NCBI GenBank assembly: GCA_020344215.1
Contig: CP070815.1
Coordinates: 4,374,655 to 4,438,654, forward strand
Origin: Gemmatimonadota bacterium
GTDB lineage: Bacteria; Gemmatimonadota; Gemmatimonadetes; Palauibacterales; KS3-K002
Reading direction: 5' to 3'
Length of the DNA: 64,000 nucleotides
Shown here: positions 18,669-26,475 of the stretch, one piece after another
How the letters are laid out: the number at the start of each line of letters is the position of its first letter
Position numbering within the stretch: the stretch's first letter is position 1
Position numbers and translations under genes: made by a program
The notes under the pieces: generated by a model
What the model was told of the DNA's origin: nothing
What the model saw: the letters and a program-made list of their open reading frames with translations, nothing else
Databases searched by the model: none

Positions 18669-19228
18669 ACTAGCGGAGATAGGAGACTCGGGAGTCGTGG
18701 CTTGCGCTTGCAACACGATTTAGGATACGCGACCGGCTCTTATTCTGTGTTCGGAGTCGCCCCCCGGAGGGCGCTGGCTGGGCGCGGCTTAGGCTGAGTC
18801 CGGGGGGCGGTCGCGATCCACGGCATCCCCCTTAAAGGCGTCGACTTCGAATCTGAGGAACCCTTCCGGCAAACCTGTAAGGGCTTTGTTGCCCCTCGGC
18901 CATTGCGGGCGCCGTATCGCCCGGTAGAGATTGGTGGTATGAGGGGCAGGCGTTAAGGGGTCCGTGCAGTAGAGTCCGCTGGTATAGGGGCCTCAGCCGT
19001 GGCAGTTTGCAATAGTCCCGCCTTCACTCATACTGGTGTACGGTCGGTTCCATCCGCAGGGGTCTCTCACCTGCTCGCTTGCAGTGAGAATCAGCGGCTT
19101 GCCCGAAGGACGGTGACCACGCCGCCAACCGCCTGGTCCACTGTCTTGAGGTCGCGCTTGCGCCACTCCCGGGCGTGCGCGAACCGTTGCTTCGCCGACT
19201 CTGTCGGCGCGTTCCCAGGAAGTCTCTC
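18669..19228. other. Non-coding region with several inverted repeats
   Basis: No open frame here has a supported start, homology-like motif or coding bias. I see a perfect 10-bp inverted repeat (18758-18767 with 18800-18809, CGCCCCCCGG and its complement, 32-base spacer), a 9-bp stem with one bulge at 19065-19089, and a 6-bp stem with a 5-base loop at 19093+100 to 19209 (arms 19193-19198 and 19204-19209) just before the ribosome site of the next gene. None is followed by a T-run. The region may hold the end of the upstream operon and the promoter of the PD40 gene, but I cannot define either. Confidence 0.5.
18758..18809. repeat. Perfect 10-bp GC inverted repeat
   Basis: Arms CGCCCCCCGG (18758-18767) and CCGGGGGGCG (18800-18809) are exact complements separated by 32 bases. 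It lies about 90 bases after rfaE1. With no T-run it would not be a classic intrinsic terminator, but a stem this stable could end or protect the long upstream transcript. Confidence 0.55.
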
Positions 19229-20116
19229 ATGAGAATACGGGTTTCTTTCACGTTGGTGGCTGCGTCGCTTGCGGTGGCGATGCTCAGCTGTGGGGACGAT
19301 GGGATGGGGGTAGACTGGCTGCCGTGGCCCGAGGGCCCGAAGATCGCCTTCGTGAGCGATCGGGACGACAACTATGAGATCTACGTGATGGACGCCGGCG
19401 GCTCGAACCGGGTGAGGCTGACGAACGACCGGGCCTGGGATGCGGATCCCGCCTGGTCGCCAGACGGCAAGCAGATCGCGTTTCAGAGCGATCGGCACGG
19501 CAGGTGGGACATCTACGTCATGGCCGCCGACGGCTCGAACCAGATGAGGTTGACGAGCGACCCCGCCTGGGATGGGGATCCCGCCTGGTCACCGGACGGC
19601 ATGATGATCTCATTCGCGAGCGACCGGGACGGCAACGCAGAGATCTACGTGATGGGCGCCGACGGCTCGAACCCGGTGAACCTGACAAACGACCCGGCCG
19701 GGGATTTGGATCCCACTTGGTCGCCCGACGGCACAAAGATCGCCTTCGTGAGCAATTGCGACCCGTGGTGGGGCTGCGACATCTACGTCATGGGCGCCGA
19801 CGGCTCGAAGCGGGTGAACCTGACGAACGACCCGTATTCCTATTTCGAGCCTGCCTGGTCTCCCGATCCTGGTCTCCCGATCGGTTGGCTGTCGGCGGCG
19901 CGCTTCTGGCGGTGGGCAAGGACTCGGTTGGGCAGCAGGGTTAAGCGGGGGAGCGAGGGGCGGGAGATGGGGTTTTTGGGGCAGAGGGAAGAAGGAGAAG
20001 GCGGCGCTAGGTTACATAATATGCATTATGCGCCTTATAGCCCCGGCTCTAAGCCTTGGCCCACCCTCCCTATCTCGTTCCACTCTGCGTTGACTAGCCT
20101 CCCTCGGCTAATGTAG
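19229..20116 (+). CDS. PD40/TolB-like beta-propeller lipoprotein, 3' end frameshifted
   Basis: Probable surface or periplasmic lipoprotein. ATG 19229 follows CCAGGAAG; the signal ends in AMLSC, a lipobox. Four repeats of about 44 residues follow, each with IAFVSDRDGN, IYVMGADGSN, LTNDP and DPAWSPDG, the PD40 (WD40-like Tol) repeat. The fifth repeat breaks off at AWSPD, where a 14-base tandem duplication (19854-19881) shifts the frame. Beyond it the protein (GLPIGWLSAARFWRW onward) no longer resembles the family, and the frame runs on to overlap the 3' end of the opposite-strand gene. With one copy of the duplicate, the frame would stop at 19944. Full PD40 propellers usually have six or more blades, so this copy is probably truncated. 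Function unknown. Confidence 0.7.
   Translation: MRIRVSFTLVAASLAVAMLSCGDDGMGVDWLPWPEGPKIAFVSDRDDNYEIYVMDAGGSNRVRLTNDRAWDADPAWSPDGKQIAFQSDRHGRWDIYVMAADGSNQMRLTSDPAWDGDPAWSPDGMMISFASDRDGNAEIYVMGADGSNPVNLTNDPAGDLDPTWSPDGTKIAFVSNCDPWWGCDIYVMGADGSKRVNLTNDPYSYFEPAWSPDPGLPIGWLSAARFWRWARTRLGSRVKRGSEGREMGFLGQREEGEGGARLHNMHYAPYSPGSKPWPTLPISFHSALTSLPRLM
19854..19881 (+). repeat. 14-bp tandem duplication in the PD40 gene
   Basis: CCTGGTCTCCCGAT occurs twice in direct succession (19854-19867 and 19868-19881). Fourteen is not a multiple of three, so the duplication changes the reading frame exactly where the PD40 repeat pattern is lost. Confidence 0.85.
20015..20030. repeat. AT-rich 16-bp palindrome between convergent genes
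   Basis: CATAATATGCATTATG is a perfect palindrome in otherwise G-rich sequence, flanked by GGCG and CGCC. It lies between the probable true end of the PD40 gene (19944) and the 3' end of the opposite-strand gene (20094), where a bidirectional transcription end would be expected. No T-run is adjacent. Confidence 0.45.
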
Positions 20117-20792
20117 CCTGCGAGGTTACCAGAGCCTGGGCCCGCTCTTCCGCCGCCCTCAGTTCGTAGAAGGCTCGTCCTTGAGCGGATTCCGAAAACA
20201 GCTCGATCAGCTGGTCATACAGAGCGGCAGCGCCGGCGTGGTCGCCCTGAGCGGCACGGAGCCGAGCGGCCCCTTCCAGGCCCTGGCTCTTCTCGAGCCG
20301 CAGTTGGGAGTGCAGACCGACCTGCTCGTACGCAGCGATGGCCGCCGAGGTATCGGCGACCTCCTCGTAGGCTGCGGCGAGCAGGAAGGCGGCGCGGTTG
20401 GAGAGCGGCTCTGAGCCTACCTTGTCAGCGGCCTGGCGGGCCGGCTCGATTGCCTCGGCCGCCCTGTTCTGCAGGAGCAGCGCGTGAGCCAGAAGCACGC
20501 GGGCCTCGCGAGAGTACGGTGTGCTCCCGAATTGAATCAGGAAGGCCTGCAAGCGGTCTACGGTCGCGGCTGCATTGCTTGTCTGGCTGTCAAACCTGAT
20601 GGCGCGGATCTGAGCCGAAGCGGCCTCCCGCACCCGCGCCTGGTAGTCGACGTAGTAGCGGACGCCGAAAACGATGATCGCCGCGGCCACGATGCCCACG
20701 ACCAGGGTGCGAGTGTTCCTTTGTGCCCACGCCCATGTCCGGAGCACTGTGGCGACGAATTTGTCCTCCTGCGAGTAGTCCTGCTGTACCAT
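20094..20792 (-). CDS. YfgM-like TPR membrane protein
   Basis: Bitopic inner-membrane protein with a periplasmic tetratricopeptide-like domain. The 232-residue protein begins with a cytosolic segment, one membrane helix (about 29-47, TLVVGIVAAAIIVFGVRYY) and then TPR-like helices (YSREARVLLAHALLLQNRAAEAIEPAR, AAFLLAAAYEEVADTSAAIAAYEQVG). This layout is that of YfgM/TPR_21 proteins, which in E. coli accompany the Sec translocon and periplasmic chaperones. It follows the next entry in the same operon with a 3-base gap. Specific function is inferred only from architecture. Confidence 0.7.
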   Translation of the reverse strand: MVQQDYSQEDKFVATVLRTWAWAQRNTRTLVVGIVAAAIIVFGVRYYVDYQARVREAASAQIRAIRFDSQTSNAAATVDRLQAFLIQFGSTPYSREARVLLAHALLLQNRAAEAIEPARQAADKVGSEPLSNRAAFLLAAAYEEVADTSAAIAAYEQVGLHSQLRLEKSQGLEGAARLRAAQGDHAGAAALYDQLIELFSESAQGRAFYELRAAEERAQALVTSQATLAEGG

Positions 20793-20795
20793 CCT

Positions 20796-21410
20796 CTATA
20801 TCTCCTTACCGCTCTTTGCGGCTAGATACCCGGCCGCGAAGGCGCGAGGAATAGCGACCTCCGCGGCGGACGACCCGAGCTCCGCGACCAGATCTCGTAT
20901 CTGATCACCGTGATCGCCTTCCAGCAACTTCTCGGCCTGCCGGGCCAGGGCCTCGGGCGTCTCAGGCAGAGGAGGTGCGCCGGGCTCTACCTGGCGAGCA
21001 TCTCCGACCGCCCCCCCAGAGTCGGGGCCCATGAGAAAGTCTGGGAGACCGGAATCTTCGTCGCTCACCTGCGAGAGCTCCGGCTCTTTAGGCGCGGGTT
21101 CTCTAGGTGGTGCCGTGCTGGCGGGCTCTGGTTCTGCCGCGGGCGCCATCTGCTCTATAGGCCGCGGCTCCTGATCTGGTACCGCCTGCTGCACGGGCAC
21201 GGGCCCCTCGTAGTCCGAGGGCTCGGGATCGGTGGCAACGGAGGGTTGCTCCACCGCCGCCGGCTCGGGCGCGCCGGCGGTCGCTTCGTCAGGCTCGGCC
21301 CCGGGCTCGCGCTCCTCCGCGAAGAACGGAGGCTCGATTTCAGTTTGGCCCGCCCGGTCCTGCTGCGGACCGTCAGCCCCGCCGACGAACGGGGTCGGCA
21401 TCTTGGACAC
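20796..21410 (-). CDS. Hypothetical acidic, Pro/Glu-rich protein
   Basis: I do not recognise this 204-residue protein. The start is GTG 21410 after AAGGAGGAG at 8-base spacing. Residues about 20-145 are low-complexity, acidic and rich in Pro, Glu and Ala (EPEPASTAPPREPAPKEPE), likely disordered. A short conserved-looking helical C-terminus follows (ALARQAEKLLEGDHGDQIRDL, then AFAAGYLAAKSG). No signal peptide or membrane helix. It is cotranscribed with the YfgM-like gene, 3 bases apart. Confidence 0.65.
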   Translation of the reverse strand: MSKMPTPFVGGADGPQQDRAGQTEIEPPFFAEEREPGAEPDEATAGAPEPAAVEQPSVATDPEPSDYEGPVPVQQAVPDQEPRPIEQMAPAAEPEPASTAPPREPAPKEPELSQVSDEDSGLPDFLMGPDSGGAVGDARQVEPGAPPLPETPEALARQAEKLLEGDHGDQIRDLVAELGSSAAEVAIPRAFAAGYLAAKSGKEI

Positions 21411-21490
21411 TTCTACAACTCCTCCTTCCAGGCTTGAGCCAGCCGAAATCTACACGGCCGTCAGCCCAGGTCAAACCGTGGAAATCTGCT

Positions 21491-22129
21491 TCAGCGCACG
21501 TATTTGAGTACGATGAACCCCAGTACGAGCAGGAGGACGAAGACGACCGTCAGCAGGTTGAAATAGCGGTCGATGAGGCCACGAATCTGCGGTCCCAACA
21601 GGCGGATCAGCCCCGCAACCAGGAAGAAGCGGGCTGCGCGGCTCGCCGCCGATATGAGGACGAAGGGCACGAACGGCACCGAAAAGGCGCCAGCGGCGAT
21701 GGTGAACACCTTGTAAGGTATGGGTGTGAACCCCGCTGTGCCGAGCGCGATCATTAGGTTGGCCCGGTACAGCTCACCGACGCGGTGGAATGCCTCAGCA
21801 GCGCCATAGAACTCGATAATCGGCCGGCCGATGAGCTCATAGAGTTGGTAGCCGATGACATACCCCAATATGCCGCCGACCACCGAGCCGGCCGTGCACA
21901 GCGCGGCGAAGTAGAGGCTGCGGCGCGGCTTGCCCACGCAGAGGGCGATGAGCAGCACGTCGGGCGGGACCAGAAAGAACGAGGCCTCGACGAGGGCGAG
22001 CACGAAGAGCGCCGCGGAACCGTAGGGCGACTCGGCCCAGCCCAGCACCCAGTCGTAGAGACGCCGAACCCAGCTGCGCCGTCTCTGCGCCGCCCCTACC
22101 ACATGTTCTGCGGTTCCGTCGTTCGTCAC
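21491..22129 (-). CDS. DedA/YqaA-family (VTT domain) membrane protein
   Basis: Integral membrane protein of the YqaA branch of the DedA/SNARE-associated superfamily, which includes undecaprenyl-phosphate and phospholipid translocases. The 212 residues contain ALFVLALVEASFFLVPPDVLLI, GSVVGGILGYVIGYQLYE and GFTPIPYKVFTIAAGAF, the re-entrant loop motifs, plus a final hydrophobic helix. GTG 22129 overlaps the pcm stop (GTGA). Transported lipid unknown. Confidence 0.83.
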   Translation of the reverse strand: MTNDGTAEHVVGAAQRRRSWVRRLYDWVLGWAESPYGSAALFVLALVEASFFLVPPDVLLIALCVGKPRRSLYFAALCTAGSVVGGILGYVIGYQLYELIGRPIIEFYGAAEAFHRVGELYRANLMIALGTAGFTPIPYKVFTIAAGAFSVPFVPFVLISAASRAARFFLVAGLIRLLGPQIRGLIDRYFNLLTVVFVLLLVLGFIVLKYVR

Positions 22130-22806
22130 TTGTCGCCTCGCGCGCCGTGATCGATGTCCGGTTCGTGGAGCGGCACGAACCTGACCTGTCCGATCACTTC
22201 GTCCTCGCTCTCGTCCTCCGTGAACTTCACGACCCTATGGAGTTGTTGCAGCTCGCCATCGCCGATCGGGATCAGCAGGTGACCACCTATTCGCAGTTGG
22301 TCCAACAGCGGCCGAGGGATCTCAGCGGCGCCTGCCGTGACGAGGATCGCATCGAACGGTGCGTATCTTCGCCAGCCGAACGTGCCGTCACCGACGCGGA
22401 TCGCCACGTTGTTGAACCCGAGCGACTCGATTCTTGAGCGGGCTGTGACCGCCAGCGTTGCTACCCGCTCAATCGAGAAGACCTGTTCTGCGAGCGTCGC
22501 CAGCAGCGCTGTCTGGTATCCCGAGCCGGTGCCGATCTCGAGCACGCGTTCTTTTCCCTTGAGGCGCAGCGCCTGCAGGTAGAGGGCGTGCGTGGTCGGT
22601 TTCGATATCGTCTGCCCGTGGCCCAGCGGGAGCGCCTCGTCCGAGTACGCACGCGCCCGGAACTGTTCGGGTACGAAAAGGTGGCGAGGCACCTGATCGA
22701 AAGCGTGGAGAACAGCCAAGTCGCGAACTCCGGCATCACGCAGCTGCTCCACCATACGGCGCCGCAGTTCTTGGTGTGTGCTCAGTTCCCGATCTTCCAA
22801 GGTCAC
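22126..22806 (-). CDS. pcm: Protein-L-isoaspartate O-methyltransferase
   Basis: Repairs isoaspartyl residues in aged proteins by SAM-dependent methylation, in the cytosol. The 226-residue protein has the family signature VPRHLFVPEQFRARAYSDEALPLGHGQTISKP in its N-terminal part (quoted in pieces: VPRHLFVPE, GHGQTISKP), SAM motif VLEIGTGSGYQTALLA and the post-I region VGDGTFGW. GTG 22806 follows GAGAGGA. surE, its frequent neighbour, is absent. Confidence 0.94.
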   Translation of the reverse strand: MTLEDRELSTHQELRRRMVEQLRDAGVRDLAVLHAFDQVPRHLFVPEQFRARAYSDEALPLGHGQTISKPTTHALYLQALRLKGKERVLEIGTGSGYQTALLATLAEQVFSIERVATLAVTARSRIESLGFNNVAIRVGDGTFGWRRYAPFDAILVTAGAAEIPRPLLDQLRIGGHLLIPIGDGELQQLHRVVKFTEDESEDEVIGQVRFVPLHEPDIDHGARGDK

Positions 22807-22979
22807 GCTCGAATCCTCTCGATCAGTTCGTAGCGGCTAGGTCCAAGTGTAGTGTAGTGGTGGAGTGAGCGCCGGGGTACCCGCGGCGACTGCGCGGAAG
22901 TCTGGCATCTCACCTCCCGGCCGGCGTTGGCTCTTCCCTCCCCCGATCCGGCAGCGGCCGCACCGGTTGGTGGTTTGGC

Positions 22980-23345
22980 TCAGTCGGTCCGGGAGTCATC
23001 GAGGATGTCGAGCAGTTCGTTGACCCCCTCATGGAGCCTTCGGAGTGCTTGCCGGTCGAGCGCCTTGCCCGCGACTTCGTCGAGTTCGCCTTCCTCGCGG
23101 AGCTTCTCGAGCTTGCGTCGCGCGCCGTCGATCGTGTACTTCTCCTCGTAGAGCAGGTGTTTCACCAGCTCGATGAGCTTGATCTCGCGGGCGCGGTAGA
23201 CGCGATTGCCGGCGCGGTTCTTCGATGGGCTGAGCTCCTTGAACTGGGTCTCCCAGTATCGGAGCACGTGCGGTTTCAGCCCCGCCATCTCGCAGACCTC
23301 TCCTATAGAGAAGTACTCTCTCCGTGCGATCCGTTCACGTCGCAT
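22980..23345 (-). CDS. MerR-family transcriptional regulator
   Basis: DNA-binding protein of 121 residues with an N-terminal MerR winged helix: YFSIGEVCEMAGLKPHVLRYWE, then NRAGNRVYRAREIKLIELVKHLL, followed by a dimerisation helix. There is no C-terminal ligand domain or metal-binding cysteine cluster, as in the short MlrA/chaperone-associated MerR group. I chose ATG 23345 (GGGGGGC just upstream) over the GTG at 23378. It overlaps the gpsA 3' end by 11 bases and is the last gene of the der-plsY-gpsA unit. Target unknown. Confidence 0.88.
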   Translation of the reverse strand: MRRERIARREYFSIGEVCEMAGLKPHVLRYWETQFKELSPSKNRAGNRVYRAREIKLIELVKHLLYEEKYTIDGARRKLEKLREEGELDEVAGKALDRQALRRLHEGVNELLDILDDSRTD

Positions 23346-24351
23346 CGCTGCCCCCCCATAACTCGGGTTTAGGCTCACGCAACATTAGGTCGGCCGTGGC
23401 ACGCTCCGGGGGTTTCCCTTCGAACAAGATGTGGTGCACTTCGTCGACGATGGGCATCTCCACGCCGTGCGCCTGCGCCAGCTGACGCGCGGCCTTCGTG
23501 GTCTTGACCCCTTCCGCCACCATCTTCATGCTCGCAAGGATCTCGTCCAACGACTCTCCCCGGCCGAGCCGTACGCCGACCGTTCGGTTGCGGCTGAGCT
23601 CCGAGCTGCAAGTCAAAACTAGATCGCCCAGGCCGGCCAGCCCTGCGAAGGTCGAGGCTCGTGCGCCCATGGCTAGGCCCAAGCGGGTCATCTCGGCCAG
23701 CCCTCGTGTGATGAGGGCTGCCCTGCTGTTGCTGCGGTAGCCGAGCCCGGCTGCGATGCCGGCCGCGAGTGCGATGACGTTCTTGAGTGCCCCGGCGAGT
23801 TCGACGCCGAGGATGTCCTCGTTGGTGTAGACGCGGAAGCGCTCGGCGACAAGGAAATGCTGGCCGCCCCGGGCCACGGCGCGGTCGCTGGACGCCACGA
23901 CGAGTGCCGTAGGATCGCCCTCGCCCACCTCACGCGCGAAGGTCGGTCCCGAGATCACGGCGGGTGGCCGGTGTTTCGGCAAAAGCTCGGCGAGTATCTC
24001 GCTGGGCCGCTCGAGCGTACCGACCTCGATTCCTTTGGTGGCTGAAAGGACGATAGCGTCGTCGGGAACATGCGGTGCGGCTGCGGCTATCACATCGCGG
24101 AGGGCGTGAGATGGTACGACCGAGATGATCACTTCCGCTCCGTCGAGGGTTTCCTCGTGGTCCAGAAAGACCTCGACCGTCGGCGGAAGCCTCACGCCGG
24201 GAAGATAATCGCGATTCTCGCGCTCGTGCCGGATCTGATCTGCCACAGCGGTCTCGTAGCTCCAGATCCGGACGCTGTGGCCCTTGTCACCCAACACCTT
24301 TGCCAGCGCTGTTCCCCAACTACCGGCACCGATGACCGCCGCTCGACCCAT
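23335..24351 (-). CDS. gpsA: Glycerol-3-phosphate dehydrogenase [NAD(P)+]
   Basis: Reduces dihydroxyacetone phosphate to sn-glycerol-3-phosphate for phospholipid synthesis. The 338-residue protein starts MGRAAVIGAGSWGTALA (Rossmann), and shows SATKGIE, SGPTFAREV, the catalytic ALKNVIALAAGI, and GLAGLGDLVLTC. ATG 24351 is correct; the much longer open frame upstream is antisense-like sequence inside plsY. It follows plsY by 2 bases, so acyl-acceptor synthesis and acyl transfer are co-expressed. Confidence 0.96.
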   Translation of the reverse strand: MGRAAVIGAGSWGTALAKVLGDKGHSVRIWSYETAVADQIRHERENRDYLPGVRLPPTVEVFLDHEETLDGAEVIISVVPSHALRDVIAAAAPHVPDDAIVLSATKGIEVGTLERPSEILAELLPKHRPPAVISGPTFAREVGEGDPTALVVASSDRAVARGGQHFLVAERFRVYTNEDILGVELAGALKNVIALAAGIAAGLGYRSNSRAALITRGLAEMTRLGLAMGARASTFAGLAGLGDLVLTCSSELSRNRTVGVRLGRGESLDEILASMKMVAEGVKTTKAARQLAQAHGVEMPIVDEVHHILFEGKPPERATADLMLREPKPELWGGSDAT

Positions 24352-24353
24352 GT

Positions 24354-25004
24354 TCAGGCCTCGCTCGAGGATCCACTGGATCCCGGTTCGGGTTCGGGTG
24401 CGGTCGCGCCGGGGCTTCGCGCTACGCGATGCTCGCGTCCGGCCAAGAGCCGCCGGATGTTCGACCGGTGTGTCCACCAGACCAGCGCGACGAGAGGTAG
24501 GCTCGACCAGAAGACGAAGTCGAAGCGATGACCGGTGACCCAGAGGAGCGCCGGAAGCGAAGTCGCGGCCAGCAGTGAAGAGAGCGACGCGATGCGCGTC
24601 GTGAGGGCCGCACTGAGCCAGAGGATCGCCGCCAGGCCGACGGCCGCCGGCGCCAGGGCTAGATAGACGCCGGCGCCCGTGGCCACTCCCTTGCCTCCGC
24701 GGAACCCCACCCAGAAGGAGAAGATATGCCCCAGTACGGCCGCGGCACCGTAGGCCAGGGCCAGCTGGGGAAGGCCGACCCGGTCCAGGCCGGGGAAAAG
24801 CCAAGTAGGCGCGAATCCCTTGCCTACGTCGACCACTATGCAGATCAACGCGCAGGCGAGACCCGCCGCCCGGTAGAGGTTGGTCGCACCCAGGTTGCCG
24901 CTGCCATACTCCCTCAGATCGATCCCCCGCACATAGCGCGCGAGCACGTAGCTCGTGGGCGTCGAGCCGAGCAGGTAGGCAGCCAGCAGGAGGGCAATGA
25001 CCAT
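24354..25004 (-). CDS. plsY: Acyl-phosphate:glycerol-3-phosphate acyltransferase
   Basis: Membrane enzyme that acylates glycerol-3-phosphate from acyl-phosphate. The 216-residue protein starts MVIALLLAAYLLGSTPTSYV and contains the conserved loops GSGNLGATNLYRA, GHIFSFWVGFRGGKGVATG and THRSNIRRLLAGREHR. ATG 25004 overlaps the der stop (ATGA). A Pro/Ser/Glu-rich tail of about 20 residues follows the last conserved motif. Confidence 0.95.
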   Translation of the reverse strand: MVIALLLAAYLLGSTPTSYVLARYVRGIDLREYGSGNLGATNLYRAAGLACALICIVVDVGKGFAPTWLFPGLDRVGLPQLALAYGAAAVLGHIFSFWVGFRGGKGVATGAGVYLALAPAAVGLAAILWLSAALTTRIASLSSLLAATSLPALLWVTGHRFDFVFWSSLPLVALVWWTHRSNIRRLLAGREHRVARSPGATAPEPEPGSSGSSSEA

Positions 25005-26407
25005 CACGCCTGCTCCTTCCTGCGCGCCCGCAACCTCAACCGGATCGGCGATCCAGTGAAGCCCCAGGTCTTGCGGAACCCATTCACCAGATAGCGGAGG
25101 TAGTTCTTGGGGACCTCCTTCGGGTAGTTCGTCCAGAGCGCGAAGACCGGGGGCCGGGAACTGACCTGAGCCGCGTAGTAGAACCTGAGTGGTTTCCCAC
25201 GTCGCTGCGGCGGCTGGACCGCGGTGGTCAGAGCCGCGAGTGCTCTGTTCACCTCGCTTGTCGGTATGCGCTTGGCTCGCTCTTCTCCGACTTGCCATGC
25301 CAAATCGAGAGCGCGACCAACTCGCTGGCCAGTGAGCGCCGAGATGAAGACGATGGGGACGGCCTGCAGAAACGGCACGCGCTGCCGCAGCTCTCTTTCC
25401 ATGCGCGTCACCGTGTGTGTGTCCTTCTCGATCAGGTCCCACTTGTTCACCGCCATTACGAGACCGCAGCCACGGTCCCAGGCGAGCCTCGCTATGCGGA
25501 AATCCTGATTGCTGATACCTTCGTCCGCGTCGACGATGAGTAGACAGACATCAGCCCTGTCGATCGCTCGCAGAGCGCGCACTATCGCATAGTACTCGAT
25601 GCCGGTCTCAACGCGGCTTCTGCGACGGAGACCGGCCGTGTCGACGAACACAATCGTGCGACCGTCTTGCTCAAAGGGTGTGTCTATGGCATCACGCGTG
25701 GTTCCCGCCTCCCCGGAGACTACCAGACGATCACTTCCCAGGACCTTGTTGATATAGCTCGACTTACCCACGTTTGGTCGCCCGATCACCGCCAACCTCA
25801 ACCCGGCGTCGGCAGCATCGCCTCCCCTATCGGCGGGCAGTAACTCGATTACCCGGTCAAGAAGATCACCACTCCCCTTACCGCTGGCCGCCGAAAGCGG
25901 AAACGGGTCGCCCATACCCAGCGAGTAGAACTCGAGGTGCTCCGTCGCTTTAGGCAGGTTGTCGACCTTGTTCACGACCAGGAGCACTGTCGCTCGCTGC
26001 CTCCGCAACAACTCTGCGATGTGCTGATCGAGGGGATGCGGCCCCTCACGACCGTCGACCATGAAGATGAGCAGGTCGGCGCTCTCCACAGCCGCCAACG
26101 CTTGGCGCCGGATCGCCTCCTCGAGCTCGCCTTCCGCGTCCTCGACGATCCCTCCGGTGTCCACCACGTAGAACCACCGACCGGCCCATTCCGCTTGCGC
26201 CACGTGGACGTCACGCGTGACTCCCGGCTGGCTATCGACTATCGCCCGGCGTCCCCCGACCAATCGGTTGAACAGCGTCGACTTGCCGACGTTCGGCCGG
26301 CCTACGATCGCCACCGTCGGTGGGGTCGCAAGCGAAGTGTTCGCCTCGGCCTTGGGATCAGGGCCGTCGGAAGACTCGGGAGTGACCGTCGAAGCGGATG
26401 CGTCCAT
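25004..26407 (-). CDS. der: Ribosome-assembly GTPase Der (EngA)
   Basis: Double-GTPase required for 50S subunit maturation. The 467 residues comprise a nonstandard N-terminal tail of about 30 residues, a first G domain (VAIVGRPNVGKSTLFNRL, DTGG, NKVD), a second G domain (LAVIGRPNVGKSSYINKV, DTAGLRRR, NKWD) and a C-terminal KH-like domain ending RLRARRKEQA. It is the first gene of the der-plsY-gpsA-merR unit, with a sigma-70-like promoter at 26448-26475. Confidence 0.97.
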   Translation of the reverse strand: MDASASTVTPESSDGPDPKAEANTSLATPPTVAIVGRPNVGKSTLFNRLVGGRRAIVDSQPGVTRDVHVAQAEWAGRWFYVVDTGGIVEDAEGELEEAIRRQALAAVESADLLIFMVDGREGPHPLDQHIAELLRRQRATVLLVVNKVDNLPKATEHLEFYSLGMGDPFPLSAASGKGSGDLLDRVIELLPADRGGDAADAGLRLAVIGRPNVGKSSYINKVLGSDRLVVSGEAGTTRDAIDTPFEQDGRTIVFVDTAGLRRRSRVETGIEYYAIVRALRAIDRADVCLLIVDADEGISNQDFRIARLAWDRGCGLVMAVNKWDLIEKDTHTVTRMERELRQRVPFLQAVPIVFISALTGQRVGRALDLAWQVGEERAKRIPTSEVNRALAALTTAVQPPQRRGKPLRFYYAAQVSSRPPVFALWTNYPKEVPKNYLRYLVNGFRKTWGFTGSPIRLRLRARRKEQA

Positions 26408-26447
26408 CGCGTCTAGTTTGGAGCTAAGGTGGATCTACTTAACCACA

Positions 26448-26475
26448 AATCTAGGCGCAAGTTATGCCATGTCAA
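26448..26475 (-). promoter_or_regulatory. Putative sigma-70-type promoter of der
   Basis: On the minus strand TTGACA (26475-26470) and TAGATT (26453-26448) are separated by 16 bases, in an AT-richer leader, about 40 bases before the der ATG. It lies immediately after the larC stop codon, which suggests an independent der-plsY-gpsA-merR unit. Confidence 0.5.

Noticed and set aside
18846..18853. TTCGAATC, resembling a tRNA T-loop
   Set aside because: No acceptor or anticodon stems can be formed around it.
18999..19232. 77-codon + strand frame upstream of the PD40 gene
   Set aside because: No ribosome site, Arg/Ser-rich composition typical of spurious frames, and it overlaps the start of the PD40 gene.
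19360..19870. Periodic direct repeats resembling an array
   Set aside because: The period (about 130 bases) and content encode PD40 repeats in frame; this is protein repeat structure, not CRISPR or a DNA repeat array.
24352..24804. Long N-terminal extension of the gpsA open frame (489 residues in total)
   Set aside because: It lies entirely inside plsY on the same strand, has no family similarity, and the conserved MGRAAVIGAGSWG start is at 24351.
25005..25442. Long N-terminal extension of plsY
   Set aside because: It overlaps der in another frame; the conserved PlsY start is ATG 25004 overlapping the der stop.
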